Shown: piece after piece, positions 8,974-19,690 of the stretch
How the letters are laid out: the number at the start of each line of letters is the position of its first letter
Numbering within the stretch: position 1 is the first letter of the stretch
Assembly (NCBI GenBank): GCA_018894105.1
Contig: CM032131.1
Coordinates: 7,714,501-7,778,500, forward strand
DNA from: Jacaranda mimosifolia
Lineage: Eukaryota; Streptophyta; Magnoliopsida; Lamiales; Bignoniaceae
Direction of reading: 5' to 3'
DNA: 64,000 nucleotides
Notes under the pieces: model-generated
Database searches by the model: none
Told to the model about the DNA's origin: nothing
Seen by the model: the letters and a program-made list of their open reading frames with translations, nothing else
Program-made: the position numbers and the translations under genes

Positions 8974-10542
8974 TGTTGACCTTTTGGTCCAATGAAAAGG
9001 TCAATAATTTTGATTTGATGATATGTAACAAGCCAACCTTTGGTACTAATAATTCCTTTTTGAAGTAATCATTCATAGATGCAAAGGACCAAACAATGGT
9101 TGATACCTAATCAAGCTTCGAATGAAAATCAGAAGGAACGAATAATCCCTCATCAAAGAGAAGCATCATATAGCGCTTATTGATAAGACCACGTGAAGGA
9201 TCATATTTTCTCGCCAAAATGACTTAGAAACTCCTATTGCCAAATTTGAAATTTGAATTCACTAGTCAAATATCCTCTTGAAAACACAGTCTGTGTTGAC
9301 ATGAGTGTACTTGTGCGAAAATAGAAAACGTAGGAAGTCAAAACTTGGGTAGCAGAGTCTGTCAAGCTAGAAAACTAAAGTATGAAATGACTCCATGCTT
9401 GTTAGTAACGTTCATAAATAGTTAGTTAACCTATAAATACTTCAAGATGGTCTTCAAATAGAAGAGAGAATTGTTGAAGAATTATTCAAGCTTGTGATTT
9501 CATCGGTTTGAAGTTCCCTCTAGCATATTAAAGAAATCTCTCAAATCTACATGCTTACACCCTATTTTTATTGAGAGCTGAGTATAAAATGTTATAAAAG
9601 CTTTGTGTGACTTACTCATACTACTCTCTACTCATTCGACTAAAGTCGTAGTACTGAAATAATTCATTTCCTTATAAAGCATTGATCTCCGATTAAGACT
9701 GAGCCGTAAAGTTTAGGTGTTGAAGGAATTCATCCCATTGGGAAGCACAAAGTAAGAATTAAACTGAGCCTGCAAAAGTTAGAAGTTGGGTTCTTCAATT
9801 CCTTAAAGAACCAAGGTTTTTGATTGAACTGGTAAAAGTCAAGGTTTAGTCCTTTTGTACTATAATGAACTAGGTTAGGATTGCACCTGTAAAAATCTGG
9901 GTTAGAATTATGCTTATAAAAATTTGAATTACTCTTGAAAAAATCTCTATAATAAGTTTAATTTTATCCTAAAAAGTCAAGGTTTGGTCTTTTTGTACCA
10001 TAAAGTATTGGATTTTCGATTGAGCCTGCAAAAGTTAAGGTTAAGTTCTTCCCTATCTCAAAGAACCAAGATTTTTGAATGAACCTGCAAAAATTAAGGT
10101 TTGGTGTTTTTTTATTGTAAAGGACTCGATTTAAATTATGCCTGCAAAAATCTGGTTTAAGATTGTGTCTGTAAAAATTTGGGTTGCTCTTGAGAAAATC
10201 TCTCTAATAGATTTGATTTAGACTTGTAAAAAATAGTATAGTGATTTTTTCCCAAAATTCGAAATTGCAAAACTTAGGTAGAACAATAAGATCAGTTGAT
10301 CTCAAGATTCTCCAAAACCCTATGTTCTTTAATTGCTTTATTCTTTACTTTACTCATTGATTACTTATTGATTGTTGCACTACGTATTGCTTACTACACT
10401 GCTTACTAATCAATAATGTGTTTATGTGTTGCAAGTACTGAATCAACATGATTAGAAACCAATCATTCATAAAGATATTTCGCTGTGTATGAAAAGTTGA
10501 AGAAGGATATTTCACTCCCTCTTATGCTCAACTCTGTTCTAT
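8974..10542 (+). mobile_element. 5' LTR of a Sirevirus-like Ty1/copia element
   Basis: It begins tgttgacc and is followed by a degraded primer-binding site and a copia gag gene. Roughly 9020-9640 matches 61317-61880, and the first 35 bp match 54152-54189, so a second LTR of this family is in the window. A TATA box lies at 9432-9439. The 3' third (9700-10240) is a degenerate tandem repeat of about 117-136 bp ('aaaagtcaaggtttagtcc' near 9835, again near 9971 and 10088). The 3' boundary is set by the putative primer-binding site and is approximate; about 1.5 kb is compatible with Sireviruses. Confidence 0.65.
9432..9439 (+). promoter_or_regulatory. TATA box in the Sirevirus-like LTR
   Basis: The sequence tataaata lies in the middle of the LTR, the expected place for the U3 promoter. 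The matching stretch in the second copy is rearranged, so activity is doubtful. Confidence 0.5.
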
Positions 10543-10557
10543 AATTGGTGTTAAGTA
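10543..10557 (+). other. Degraded primer-binding site
   Basis: The sequence aattggtgttaagtag resembles the aattggtatcagagc layout of copia elements primed by initiator methionine tRNA, with several changes. It separates the LTR from the leader of the gag gene. Confidence 0.45.
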
Positions 10558-10650
10558 GATTCACTCCATATAAAAGCTTAACAACTTGAGTGTAAGATCA
10601 ATCTTAGCTACCCAGAACTCCACACTAAGGACTACCACACAACAGACTAC

Positions 10651-11510
10651 CATTATTTGATGGAACAGATTATCCCAACTGGAAGAAAGTGATGTGGAAA
10701 TATAAAATAATTCAAAACTCTTATCTTTGGACAATCATTGTAAGAGGTCCTTTCATACCAATCACGAAAGATAAAAATGGTTTAAGCAATAAAATATGGA
10801 TAGAATACAATGTAGAAGATAAGAGACAAGTTTCTCTAAATGCCACATGCTCTTTTATAAAGAAAGAATACAACAAAGTTATCTCATGTGAAAATTCTAA
10901 AGAAATGTGGGACTTGCTGCAAGTTATTCATAAAGGCAGAATCACCACCTTGGTACATCAATATGAAATGTTTATGATGAAATTGAAGGAAAACATTGAG
11001 CAAATGCATTTGAGGTTTATGGAAAATATCAATCCCCTCAATGCACTAGGAAAAGTGTTTTCTGAATAAGATAAAGTAAGGAAAATCTTGAGATCTCTAC
11101 CAGGGGAATGGACTCTCCAAGAAGTAAAGATCTTACCACAATGAGCATGACTGGACCTATTGGTTCACTGTCATCACATGAAATGATGATTCTAGCTAAG
11201 GAACAACTTGTTGAAAGCAAAAGAGAACGAAATATTACATTCAAGACCACAAATGAGGATCAATTTGAAGAAGAAGAGTCTGATGACAATGATGAAAATA
11301 AGGAAGAAATTGCTCTCATCACAAAGAGATTAAAATGCCAAAACAGAAGAAAAAGATCTTTCTAATAAAAAAGGAAGGATGCAAGCTCAAAAAAGGGAAA
11401 GAATCAACTGGAATCATCAAATCCAATTGTTTGCTATGATTGCCACAAGCCTGAACATGTTCATTTAGAATGCCTAGAGCTAAAGAGAGCTTCCACAAAA
11501 AAAAAAAAGC
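10651..11510 (+). pseudogene. gag: Copia gag (UBN2-type) with CCHC zinc knuckle, frameshifted
   Basis: The reading frame opens with an 'LFDGTDYPNWK'-type N terminus, typical of copia gag although no in-frame start codon is visible before it, and runs through the conserved UBN2 gag domain (SLNATCSFI, EMWDLLQVIHKG, LVHQYEMFMMKL) to about 11069, where a stop interrupts 'ALGKVFSE'. Homology continues in another frame from 11108 (KDLTTMSMTGPIGSLSSHEMM) to about 11365. An intact-looking CCHC box follows at about 11430-11475 (C-x2-C-x4-H-x4-C). Gag would form the particle around the element RNA. At least one stop and one frameshift make it a pseudogene. Lineage is inferred from gag type and from the downstream coiled coil. 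Confidence 0.8.
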
Positions 11511-12770
11511 AATATAAAGCTACAACAACTACTTGAGACAATGATGAAGAGGAATCAAATGAGGAAAGATCAGACAATGAATTTGCAAACCTTTGCTTTT
11601 TGGCACATACTGAGGTACACTCTCATTCTGACTCTGAGTATGGTAGTAGTTATGATGAGGACTTTGAGAATGAATTTTATACTACTGTTGAAGATGCAAA
11701 AAGGATTTAAAGCACTCATTACAAAAAATGACCTCTTGAAGAAAAACATCAAAAAAATTTCTATTGGAAACAAAGCTTTCGAGAAAAGAATAAATGAATT
11801 AATGCTTTCTCTTGATGCTTCTAAAATCAAGGTAGAAGTTATTTAAACTGAAAACATTTCTCTAAAGGATCAAATCAGTGATTTAATGCTTTCTTTAGCT
11901 ACTGTCGATGCTAAGATTGAAGCTCTTCAAAAAGAAAAACATTCTTTGGAAGGTAAAATGATTGAATGTGATTGTAAAGCTTTTGAGGAAGAAAATATTT
12001 TCTTGAAAAATCAAATTCACAAGTTGGAAAAGAGTCTTAAAAAGTTTACTATTAAAGAGATAACTTTAATAAATTGTTTGGTATGCAAAATGTTTCCTTC
12101 AGCAAAGCTGCAATGGCATGATGGAAGTTTTAAGAAATTGAAGAAAATTTATAAAAGATCTTTATTGGCTCATAGTACTTGTTTCTATTGTAGAAAAGTT
12201 GATCACACAATTAAGTCAAGTTCTTCTAAGAAATTGATGAGTAATGCGAATTACAAATAGGTTTCAAAATCTATGTTAACTAACCCTGAAAGACCCAAAG
12301 AGCACTTGGGTACCTAAACTTGGTAACTACTCTTTAGATGCAGAATTTTTTAGGTTGTTTCAAAAATAGAAGCAAATGGTTCCCAAATAATGATTCCTCC
12401 AGGTAAATAGGTGATCCAACAAAGTTCTTAGAGATTAATAGCGCAAACTTGGGCTATGCCACTTTTGCCAACAATACCAAAGGAAAAATTGTTAGAATTG
12501 AAAAAGTTGGAAAAGACTTTTCCAGAGTTATCAACAATGTATGGTTAGTTGAAGGATTGAAGCACAAATTGTTTAGCACGAGTCAACTGTTGGATATTAG
12601 CTGTCCTTAAGTTGGAAACCACAAAAGTGCACTATTTTGAAAGGAAGAAAAAAAAAAAAACCTATCTTCACTGCACTAAGGGAAGGAAATATATTTTGCA
12701 CTCACTATGATGATCTTTCAAATCAAAACATCAAGTGTACTAGCAGTAGAAGACTTAAGCTATAGAATTT
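11511..12770 (+). pseudogene. Copia gag coiled-coil extension and protease remnant
   Basis: An acidic stretch (about 11540-11690) is followed by a long Lys/Glu/Leu-rich coiled coil (11700-12060), then a second Cys-rich box near 12175 (CFYCRKVDHT). From about 12400 the frame shows the copia protease and pre-integrase segment (GDPTKF, VWLVEGLKHKLFSTSQL). The protease Asp-Ser-Gly site upstream is not recognisable and an in-frame stop lies where it should be. Homology ends near 12770; no integrase, reverse transcriptase or RNase H follows. The long coiled coil between gag and protease is typical of Sirevirus-like elements. Confidence 0.7.
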
Positions 12771-13089
12771 TTGCTATAAATATTGTAAAATAAATAAAAA
12801 ACTTTAAAAATACCGCATTTTGAAAATCTTTGTAAATCTACGGTAAGCAGTGGCTGCCTTAAATTTATATTTTCTTTTTTTTTCCTTTATCACATATAGA
12901 GGCTTGGTTAATAGCCATGCCTCTAATTTTTCTTTTTTCTTTTTAAACAAAATGAACTTCTTGATTTTCTTATTTTCAAAAAAATGGGAAATTATAAGAG
13001 GCTCACCTTGTAAATGAAAATGAAAAAAATAATAATAATAAAAGTGCAAGACTAGTCATTTGACTAGTCCACACTAAGGAAGTATATAT
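12771..13089. other. Low-complexity spacer, no gene seen
   Basis: AT-rich sequence with T and A tracts and an ata-type microsatellite near 13030. The frame at 12804-13049 on the minus strand is low-complexity. Nothing recognised. Confidence 0.45.
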
Positions 13090-14764
13090 GTGACTGTTGG
13101 GTATTGAAACCCCTCTGCACTTACCAGGTGAGTTTATACTCGATAATAATAGATTTTTTTTGATGGGGAAGAGCACATATATATGTAATATCTGAATAAT
13201 TATTGCCTAGATTTATGGAGCACCTCAAATTATTTGAATTTAAATTTCTTACATTCAAATGTGAATCAATATGAACATATTTTCTGTGAAGGTGTAGCAC
13301 TTTATCGGACCTCGAATGCTTAGTTTGGTATTGTGCGTCAACATCAATATATTTATCGTGGAGGTGTAGTACTTTATTTCACCTTGAATGCTTAGTTTTG
13401 ATATCATGTTAAATGATACAGTATTTTGCTATTGTACCATTGCTCCCACCCAACATGAGTGTTTCACAAACTACTCGGGTGGCATTGAGATTGCCAAGTG
13501 GGATGTGTACCTCATGGCCTATTCCCCATTAACGAATGACTGGAGTTGTCATTGTGAGAAGGGGTTGTAGGATCGGCATGATCCTAGGCATGTTTAGTGA
13601 TGACAAGTTCGTGCCTTATCTGGAGTGATTGGGTTAATCGTTGCTGGTGATATAAAGTTGATAGCATCAATAGCCACTATTGTATCCTGCTTTATTAAAT
13701 GGCTTAAGTTTTATATTACTTGACATCAAACGCATACCAACTTTAATAAGTATCATTCCACTGCTATTGTTATGATGCCTCACTAAGTCATTTGGACTTA
13801 CCTTGAGTGCATTATTTCTCTATTCTTGCCCCAAATAAGAATAAATAATGATGAAGCCCAACCCCCGTAGTACATAAGGTATTTGAGTTTTCAAATGCAT
13901 ATAATAACATAGGTTGTAATCTATTAGGTTTACGATGTAAATAAGTTTAGTGGTTGTACCGATGCTAAGTATGAATCCTAATGTTTTATTTATAAGTTTG
14001 AATTACATGAAGGTCGTTGTTTGTGGAAAATGTATTATGTGGATTTTGCTAAATTTATTTACTCGCAATGTTCTAATTAAGTTTGAATAGTATTTCTACT
14101 TGAGGTAGACTTTCATCGGGGGTGCCACAAAGGTAGTACCATATGTGTGCCTTATGGCCTATTCCCTGTAAATGCATGACAGGAGTTGTCATAGTGAGAA
14201 GGGGTTGTAGGATCGGCATGATCTTAGGTATGTCTACTGATAACACATCCGCACCTTGTTTGGAGCGATTGGGTTCATCATGGGTAGTAAGACAAGGTTG
14301 ACATCATCAGAAACCAATAGCTGTATCCTATCCTGTTAAATGGCTTAATTGTTATATTACTTGACATCGAGCGCATATGAAATTTAATAAGTATTATTCT
14401 ACTACCATTGTTATAGTGTCTCACTAAGTTATTTGAACTTACCTTGTGTGCATTATTTTCTTTGTTCTTGCCCCAAATAAGAATAAATGATGATGAAGCC
14501 AACCCATGCAATACATAAGGTATTAATTTTTAAAATGTATATAATTATATAAGTCATAACCTACTAGGTTTACGATGTAAATAAGGTTGGGGATTGTAGC
14601 GATGCTAAGTATGATTCCTAATGTTTTATTTATAAGTTTGAATTACATGATGGTTGTTGTTCATGGAAATTTATTATGTGAATTTTGTTGAATTTATTAC
14701 TTGCAAGGTTCTAGTTCAGTTTGATTAGTGTCGAGGTAGACACCTCCTGTTGGGGGCGCCATAG
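13090..14764 (+). repeat. Decayed gypsy-type LTR with a 640-bp tandem duplication
   Basis: The segment has the landmarks of the Y-type gypsy LTR seen at 41497-42960 and 43920-50301: 'ttaccaggtgagttt' near 13121 (compare 48539), 'ctcactaagt' plus 'ttgccccaaataagaa', and an end like acacctcctgttgggggc near 14740. Its 3' half is duplicated in tandem: ggggttgtaggatcggcatg is at 13561 and 14201, exactly 640 bp apart. The first copy ends near 14135 with a mutated LTR end. No internal region follows, so this is LTR debris. Confidence 0.6.
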
Positions 14765-15799
14765 CAGTAGCATTTTATAGCAGTACACAAGAACAATACT
14801 TGAGCACTAATGAAAATCTGCTACACGTCCAACAATAATTAGGTTCCTTTCAAATTTTGGTGCCACATGAATAGGTTTCTCCAATATTTTGAATTTTTTT
14901 ATTATTTAGGCTTGATTTTATTCATCTTTAAATGTACTTTGACAACCTTTTTAAAATATAGTTCTTTTGCCTTCTTTTAATTTTAAGATAAGAACATGGA
15001 CTTTATGATTAGTTGAATTTTCATTCTTCCATTTTATAGGATTTTATATGCGATAATTGTCAACAATTCTTTTACTTGTTTTCTCTATTGCTTGGCTAAT
15101 AGAATCCTTCTAGCTACCCATATTGTTGTTCTCTTGCCTATGTAATTATTTTTATAATGACTTTTGTATTTTTCCTTCTCAATTACTATTATTGTTGAAT
15201 ACTTTTATGAGTTTTTGTGTTGGATGATTGTGCTGCTTTCTTTGTAAGCCCAAGGCAAATTACTTGCTTCATCTCTTTGTTGTTAGTGCTTTATGTTCAT
15301 AAGCACTTCATTTTTTTTTCATTTGATTCAGGGTTAATATTTTTGTACATAAAGCTACATGAGGCTTTCTTTAGCTAGTTATTTGCTGGTAAAATTTTTT
15401 ACTTTTTCATTTGCCTTATTTGTGTAGGCTAACATATTTCTTAGTTGTTTCTTTTTTTACTCAACTGGTCTAGAGCATTTTTGTACCTAAAAAAATAAAT
15501 GTAGGTTTGATATATCCTCTTTCTATTTATGTTTCGAACAACACAAATGTTATTTTTAATAGACTTTTTTGATTTTTGAATAGAAATCTTTGTCTATTAC
15601 TTATTCATTTACTCTTTTTGACCTTTTCAAAACTATAACACTTTCTCTTTGCTAATGTAGGTTCAAACTAAAGATACAAGGATAATGACCCATTTCACTG
15701 TCGAGCAGTGAAGGTTTATGGATTTTTTTAGCTTTGTTTATTTGAAAAATATATTTTTATCAAGCATGATGACTTTATATATATGCATTGAAGTTGTAA
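14765..15799. other. T-rich stretch, no gene recognised
   Basis: T-rich, intron-like sequence with stops in all frames. Near 15655 'ttgctaatgtag' resembles a splice acceptor, but the following frame is short and unrecognised. Confidence 0.4.
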
Positions 15800-15808
15800 T
15801 ATAATTTA
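15800..15808. repeat. Left 9-bp target-site duplication of the MULE-type MITE
   Basis: tataattta, repeated exactly at 16337-16345. Confidence 0.9.
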
Positions 15809-16336
15809 GGTATAAAAACAGATTGCCATCCGAACTATGCGTCTTTTTACACTTTGCTAACTAAAACTTTTTTATGTGATGCTTTACCATCCAAACTACA
15901 TTTTTTTCACTTTACCATATACAAACAAATTTTGGTGGAATATTGTGGAAAAACTTCGTTACATCAATGCTAGGAGCCTCCATTTTTAGGTATTGTAATC
16001 AAATATTCTAATTTTATGGATATAATAGTCATTTGCCCATTCTAGCCCTTGTTAAAATGCAAAATGCAACGAACTTTTTCAGTGTAGTTTTAGGTGCTTA
16101 TCCTATGATAATTCGAGTTTAAATAGGTTGTCTTTCAATAAAGTAATAAAAAATATCTTTAAAAAAGACTCATGCTGCTCTTGTATTGGAATAGCATGAA
16201 ATACTTTACCAAAACTGGTTAATGGATGGCAAGGTGAAAAAACAAATATAGTTTCGATGGTAAAATGTCATGAAAAAAGTTTAGTTATCAAAGTGTAAAA
16301 ACACGCATAATTTGAACGGCAAAGTATCTTTATCCC
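15809..16336. mobile_element. Non-autonomous MULE-type MITE (528 bp)
   Basis: Perfect 9-bp direct repeats flank a 528-bp element whose ends form inverted repeats of about 120 bp: left 'ggtataaaaacagattgcc', right end reverse-complemented 'gggataaagatactttgcc', followed on both sides by 'tttttacactttg' and further matches. It has no coding capacity. Long inverted repeats plus a 9-bp duplication place it in the Mutator superfamily. Confidence 0.9.
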
Positions 16337-16377
16337 TATAATTTATAGTTAATAACTTTAAAGTAACTATTGTTATA

Positions 16378-16615
16378 GGTTGGAAGTGATGTTATTTTGT
16401 TCTACTCTGAGGTAACAAAAATAAAAGTAGTGAAGAGAGTGTTACTAAGTATGGACCCAAAGTGAAAGTTGGTGATGTTGTTTTAGGATATGAATTTGTC
16501 AAGGTTTTCATTAAAAAGGCAATCAAACCAGATTACCTTTTGTAGCAAACTCATAAAGGTGTTAGGATTGTTCAATATGCTGTTGGAAAAATTCTTACAC
16601 GGGAGTATATCGATG
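16378..16615 (+). pseudogene. Unrecognised exon-like fragment
   Basis: The stretch is preceded by an acceptor-like 'ttgttatag' and followed by a donor-like gtgagt (16614-16619). One frame, from about 16415, reads through a coherent, non-repetitive peptide with KYGPKVKVGDVVLGYEF and later VGKILTREYIDV, broken once by TAG. The first 35 bases fit a different frame. Composition is less AT-rich than the surroundings. I do not recognise the family. It could be a decayed host gene exon or a captured fragment; 'ttgatatatttag' at about 16720 could begin a further exon. Confidence 0.35.
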
Positions 16616-16619
16616 TGAG

Positions 16620-17547
16620 TATAGTATGTTAATAGGTTATAATTTTTGCAAGAGTTTTCTATTTATTCTTGTAGAAAATTTTATTTAAGCTGCATAATTT
16701 AAGTTGTTCTTTTTCTTGATATATTTAGGTTATGAAGAAGTGAATTAGATCAAGGATTTTGCATTTAATGCAGGCTGTTGGTTCTGGGTTGCTATTGTCT
16801 GCCTAACATTTTTTTAGTTTGTTCCTGTTTTTGGACAGATGAACTACGTGGCATAGTTAAATACTTCATAATATTTGAATTTGATATTTGTTTATAGTTT
16901 TTTCATTTCTTTGTAGAGCCACTATAGTTCAAAAGCTATGATTTTATAGATTTTTTTATCTTTCTAATATGTCATGTGACAACAGGATTTTTTTTTTCAT
17001 CTTTTAGCAATGGTACTGTTGCTTAATCTTTCTATTCAGATTGATTTGTGTTAGAGTTTGGAATTCTATATTGAACTGATTTTTTTTCTTGGTTGGATCT
17101 CTTGAGTCTGATGCTAATTTGGAATTATATTATCTTGTTTGTAATCATGTCTTCTGTGTTAGGTTGATTATCTTGAATTTGATATCTTGATGTTGTTGTT
17201 GATGCTGAAAGTTACTTGCTCGTTTAGAAAGCTTAGTTTAGAGTTCAATAAATCTTTTTGGCTTGAATGAAGTAAGGATTGGGGTTGAACTTTTCCCTCA
17301 GTTTAGTTTGGAATTGAGACTTTGTTATGCAGAATCTATACTGAAAGTGGCATTGATATGCTGAAATTTGATTGAAATTGACTCAGATTGTTGCTTTGGA
17401 ATTTTGAATCAAGAAATTTGGAGAATGCAGGCAATTTTTTTGTTGGAGCAGAATGCAAGAACCTCCCCACTCGTTCCACTTTATGTCAGCATCCGATTTG
17501 GCTAGCTGTTGGTTTGTTCAGGAATAGGAATCTGTACAGGTTTTAGT
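16620..17547. other. T-rich intron-like sequence, nothing recognised
   Basis: Stops in all frames; long T runs (16988-17000) and TTG-rich segments. It may belong to the same decayed transcription unit as 16378-16615. It ends at the LTR start at 17548. Confidence 0.4.
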
Positions 17548-18411
17548 TGAGAGATGGAGATGGATTGGGATCTAAATATTAAAATCAAGATAGGGAAAAA
17601 TGAAATCAATCATCTCATCCCAAGGATCAAAATCATACATTGAATGAGTATTAGAGGGCAGAACATTTACCTTTGTAAATAGAAACAATGGATTTGGCTA
17701 GATCATTCCAAAGACTCTTCTATTGGAAGATTTACAAGCTCCAATGATTGGATCCGATTGTTCGTCTTCCAAAGCTCCAAAATTTGATAAATTTGGCACA
17801 CCAAATCACTATAGAACAACAAGCTTGTGATCAAAAATCACTAAAAATCTCAGCTTCTAGATCGCCCAATCGATCCACCAAAATCAGCCACAAAATGGTT
17901 CACAAATGAACTTCTAAGTTCCCCAAGTGCAAAACCTCTAATGTAAAGTCCACACACCTAGGATAAGCTCTCAATCAACCTCACTTTTGCTAGATAAAGA
18001 GAAGAAGATGGTGATGGTAGGAGTGGCCTTTTTGGAGGAGAGAGGGATGAGAGAATTTTTGTTGTGATTATTCAACACTTGAATTATATCACACTTTTGG
18101 AGGGATAATGTGAGGAATGCCAACTAGCTCCAAGTAGCCGGCCACATGTCATATTTACAGGAGGTGATGGAAGCTCTTGGATGCTTCCATCACAACCTCC
18201 ATGCATGTTGGCCAACTTGCCAACTTGTGTGTGCATTTGCATTTCAATTAACATTTGTATTTCATATCATAAAATGAAATGCTAATTAACTTAATTCAAG
18301 TGGACTCTGCCATTTGATTTTCCTCCAAAACTCAAATTCTCAATTTAATTAAATTAAGTCTTTAATTTAATTAATTTAACTTAAGTCCTTAAGTTAATTA
18401 GAGTTAACTTA
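17548..18411 (-). repeat. X1 3' LTR, distal part
   Basis: It starts tgagagatgg (compare tgaaagtagg at 50321) and runs through 'tagccggccac' near 18135 to a TTAA-rich block, where it is cut by the LINE at 18412. It aligns with 30965-31569 and 50321-51200. Confidence 0.85.
18406..18411. repeat. LINE target-site duplication, left
   Basis: aactta, repeated at 23842-23847. The intact LTR at 35540-35570 reads straight through this point, confirming the insertion site. Confidence 0.7.
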
Positions 18412-18469
18412 GAATAACCAATTTATGTTAAAGGATGCTTGTTTAACTGACGTTGAAATTTCTTGGAAC

Positions 18470-18957
18470 AGTGATAACAACGTTGAGGAGAATGTTTCAA
18501 ATCCTGCTGATATCTTCCTTGAATAAACTCTTGACCTAGATACTTCTAAACCTTCTATGCATGTTTTTAACCAGGAAACTTCATTATCTAATCAGCTTAA
18601 TCTCCAGTAAACACCTGAAAATCCTTTACCTAATCATTCTACCCTCCAACAAACACCTGACCATATTAATCTCCCTAACAAATCTACCAGGAAAAAATTC
18701 TCAACTTCCAGTATAGCCAAAAACTAAAAACCAAAATCCTCGTCACACTCCAACATTTTCCAAGACCATATGGAGGCTATCCTTGCCTTACCTCATCCTC
18801 TTCATCATCCTAAACTAAGCAAAAGAGTTGATATTTTTGAGGATGCTAAAAAATTCCAGAGAATTACTAGATCCAAATCAACGGGGAGTTCTTCTCAATC
18901 CACTCAAAAAGACCAAGGAACATTGAGAAATGGAGAAAGAACCAAACTTGTTTCATA
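18470..18957 (+). pseudogene. LINE ORF1 C-terminal remnant
   Basis: A hydrophilic, Ser/Thr/Lys-rich frame (clearest at 18770-18957) precedes the endonuclease. It is in the position of the ORF1/ORF2 junction of plant LINEs and contains several stops upstream. No RRM or zinc knuckle is visible, so the assignment rests on position. Confidence 0.45.
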
Positions 18958-18974
18958 ATCATAATAAATACATT

Positions 18975-19690
18975 TCTCATTTGGGACATTAGAGGTATCA
19001 GCAACAAATTCTCTAAATGTTTTGTGCATGATGAGGTCAGAGAACATAAGATCAAGCTCTTAGTTTTAGTTGAACCGAAGGTTAGTTTGGATAGTATATT
19101 CATGCCTTGTAGGCAGGGATTAGATAGAGGTTTAGCTAACATCAGCAATAAGATTTGGTGTATTTATGATGACTCCCTTGTGATCGATGTTCTTTTAGAT
19201 ACGGAACTAATGCTTTATGTTCATATTTTCTATGGGATTGTTCTTCTGATATGGTCTGTTCATTTGTTTATGCTAAATGCTTTAAACTAGCTAGAAAACC
19301 TCTCTGGGATGATTTCTGCAAGGTCTCTAATTCTACCCTCTCGTAGCTTATTGGAAGGGACTTTAATATTTGTATGAATGCTAAGGAGAAAAAATGGGGT
19401 GCTCCTTCAAATGAAGCAGCCATGGAGGATTTTGTTTTATACAATTATAGATTGCAGGCTTGAGGATGCGAGATTTGAGGGTTCGCCTTATACTTAGATG
19501 AATAATTATATTTGGAAAAGAATTAATCGGGTTCTCTATTCTTCGGCCTGGTCTGAGGTTTTCTGCTCCACCAGAGTGCAATATATTTCTAGAGCCTGTT
19601 TAGATCATCATGGTCTCTTCACTTCCTTCTCTGAAGCTAATGTGGTTCACATATCTAGTTTTAGATTTCAACACATATAGCTTAAACATC
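18975..19690 (+). pseudogene. LINE endonuclease remnant
   Basis: The frame starting near 18975 has the N-terminal signature of plant LINE endonucleases (a 'WDIRGISNK' motif, then HKIKLLVLVEPK around 19045-19085). The enzyme would nick the target DNA to prime reverse transcription. The domain continues in switching frames to about 19690 and contains stops, for example after 19290 and near 19460. Confidence 0.65.

Noticed and set aside
17543..17547. Target duplication for X1 (ttagt)
   Set aside because: The right flank after 36876 reads tttggc and does not match convincingly.
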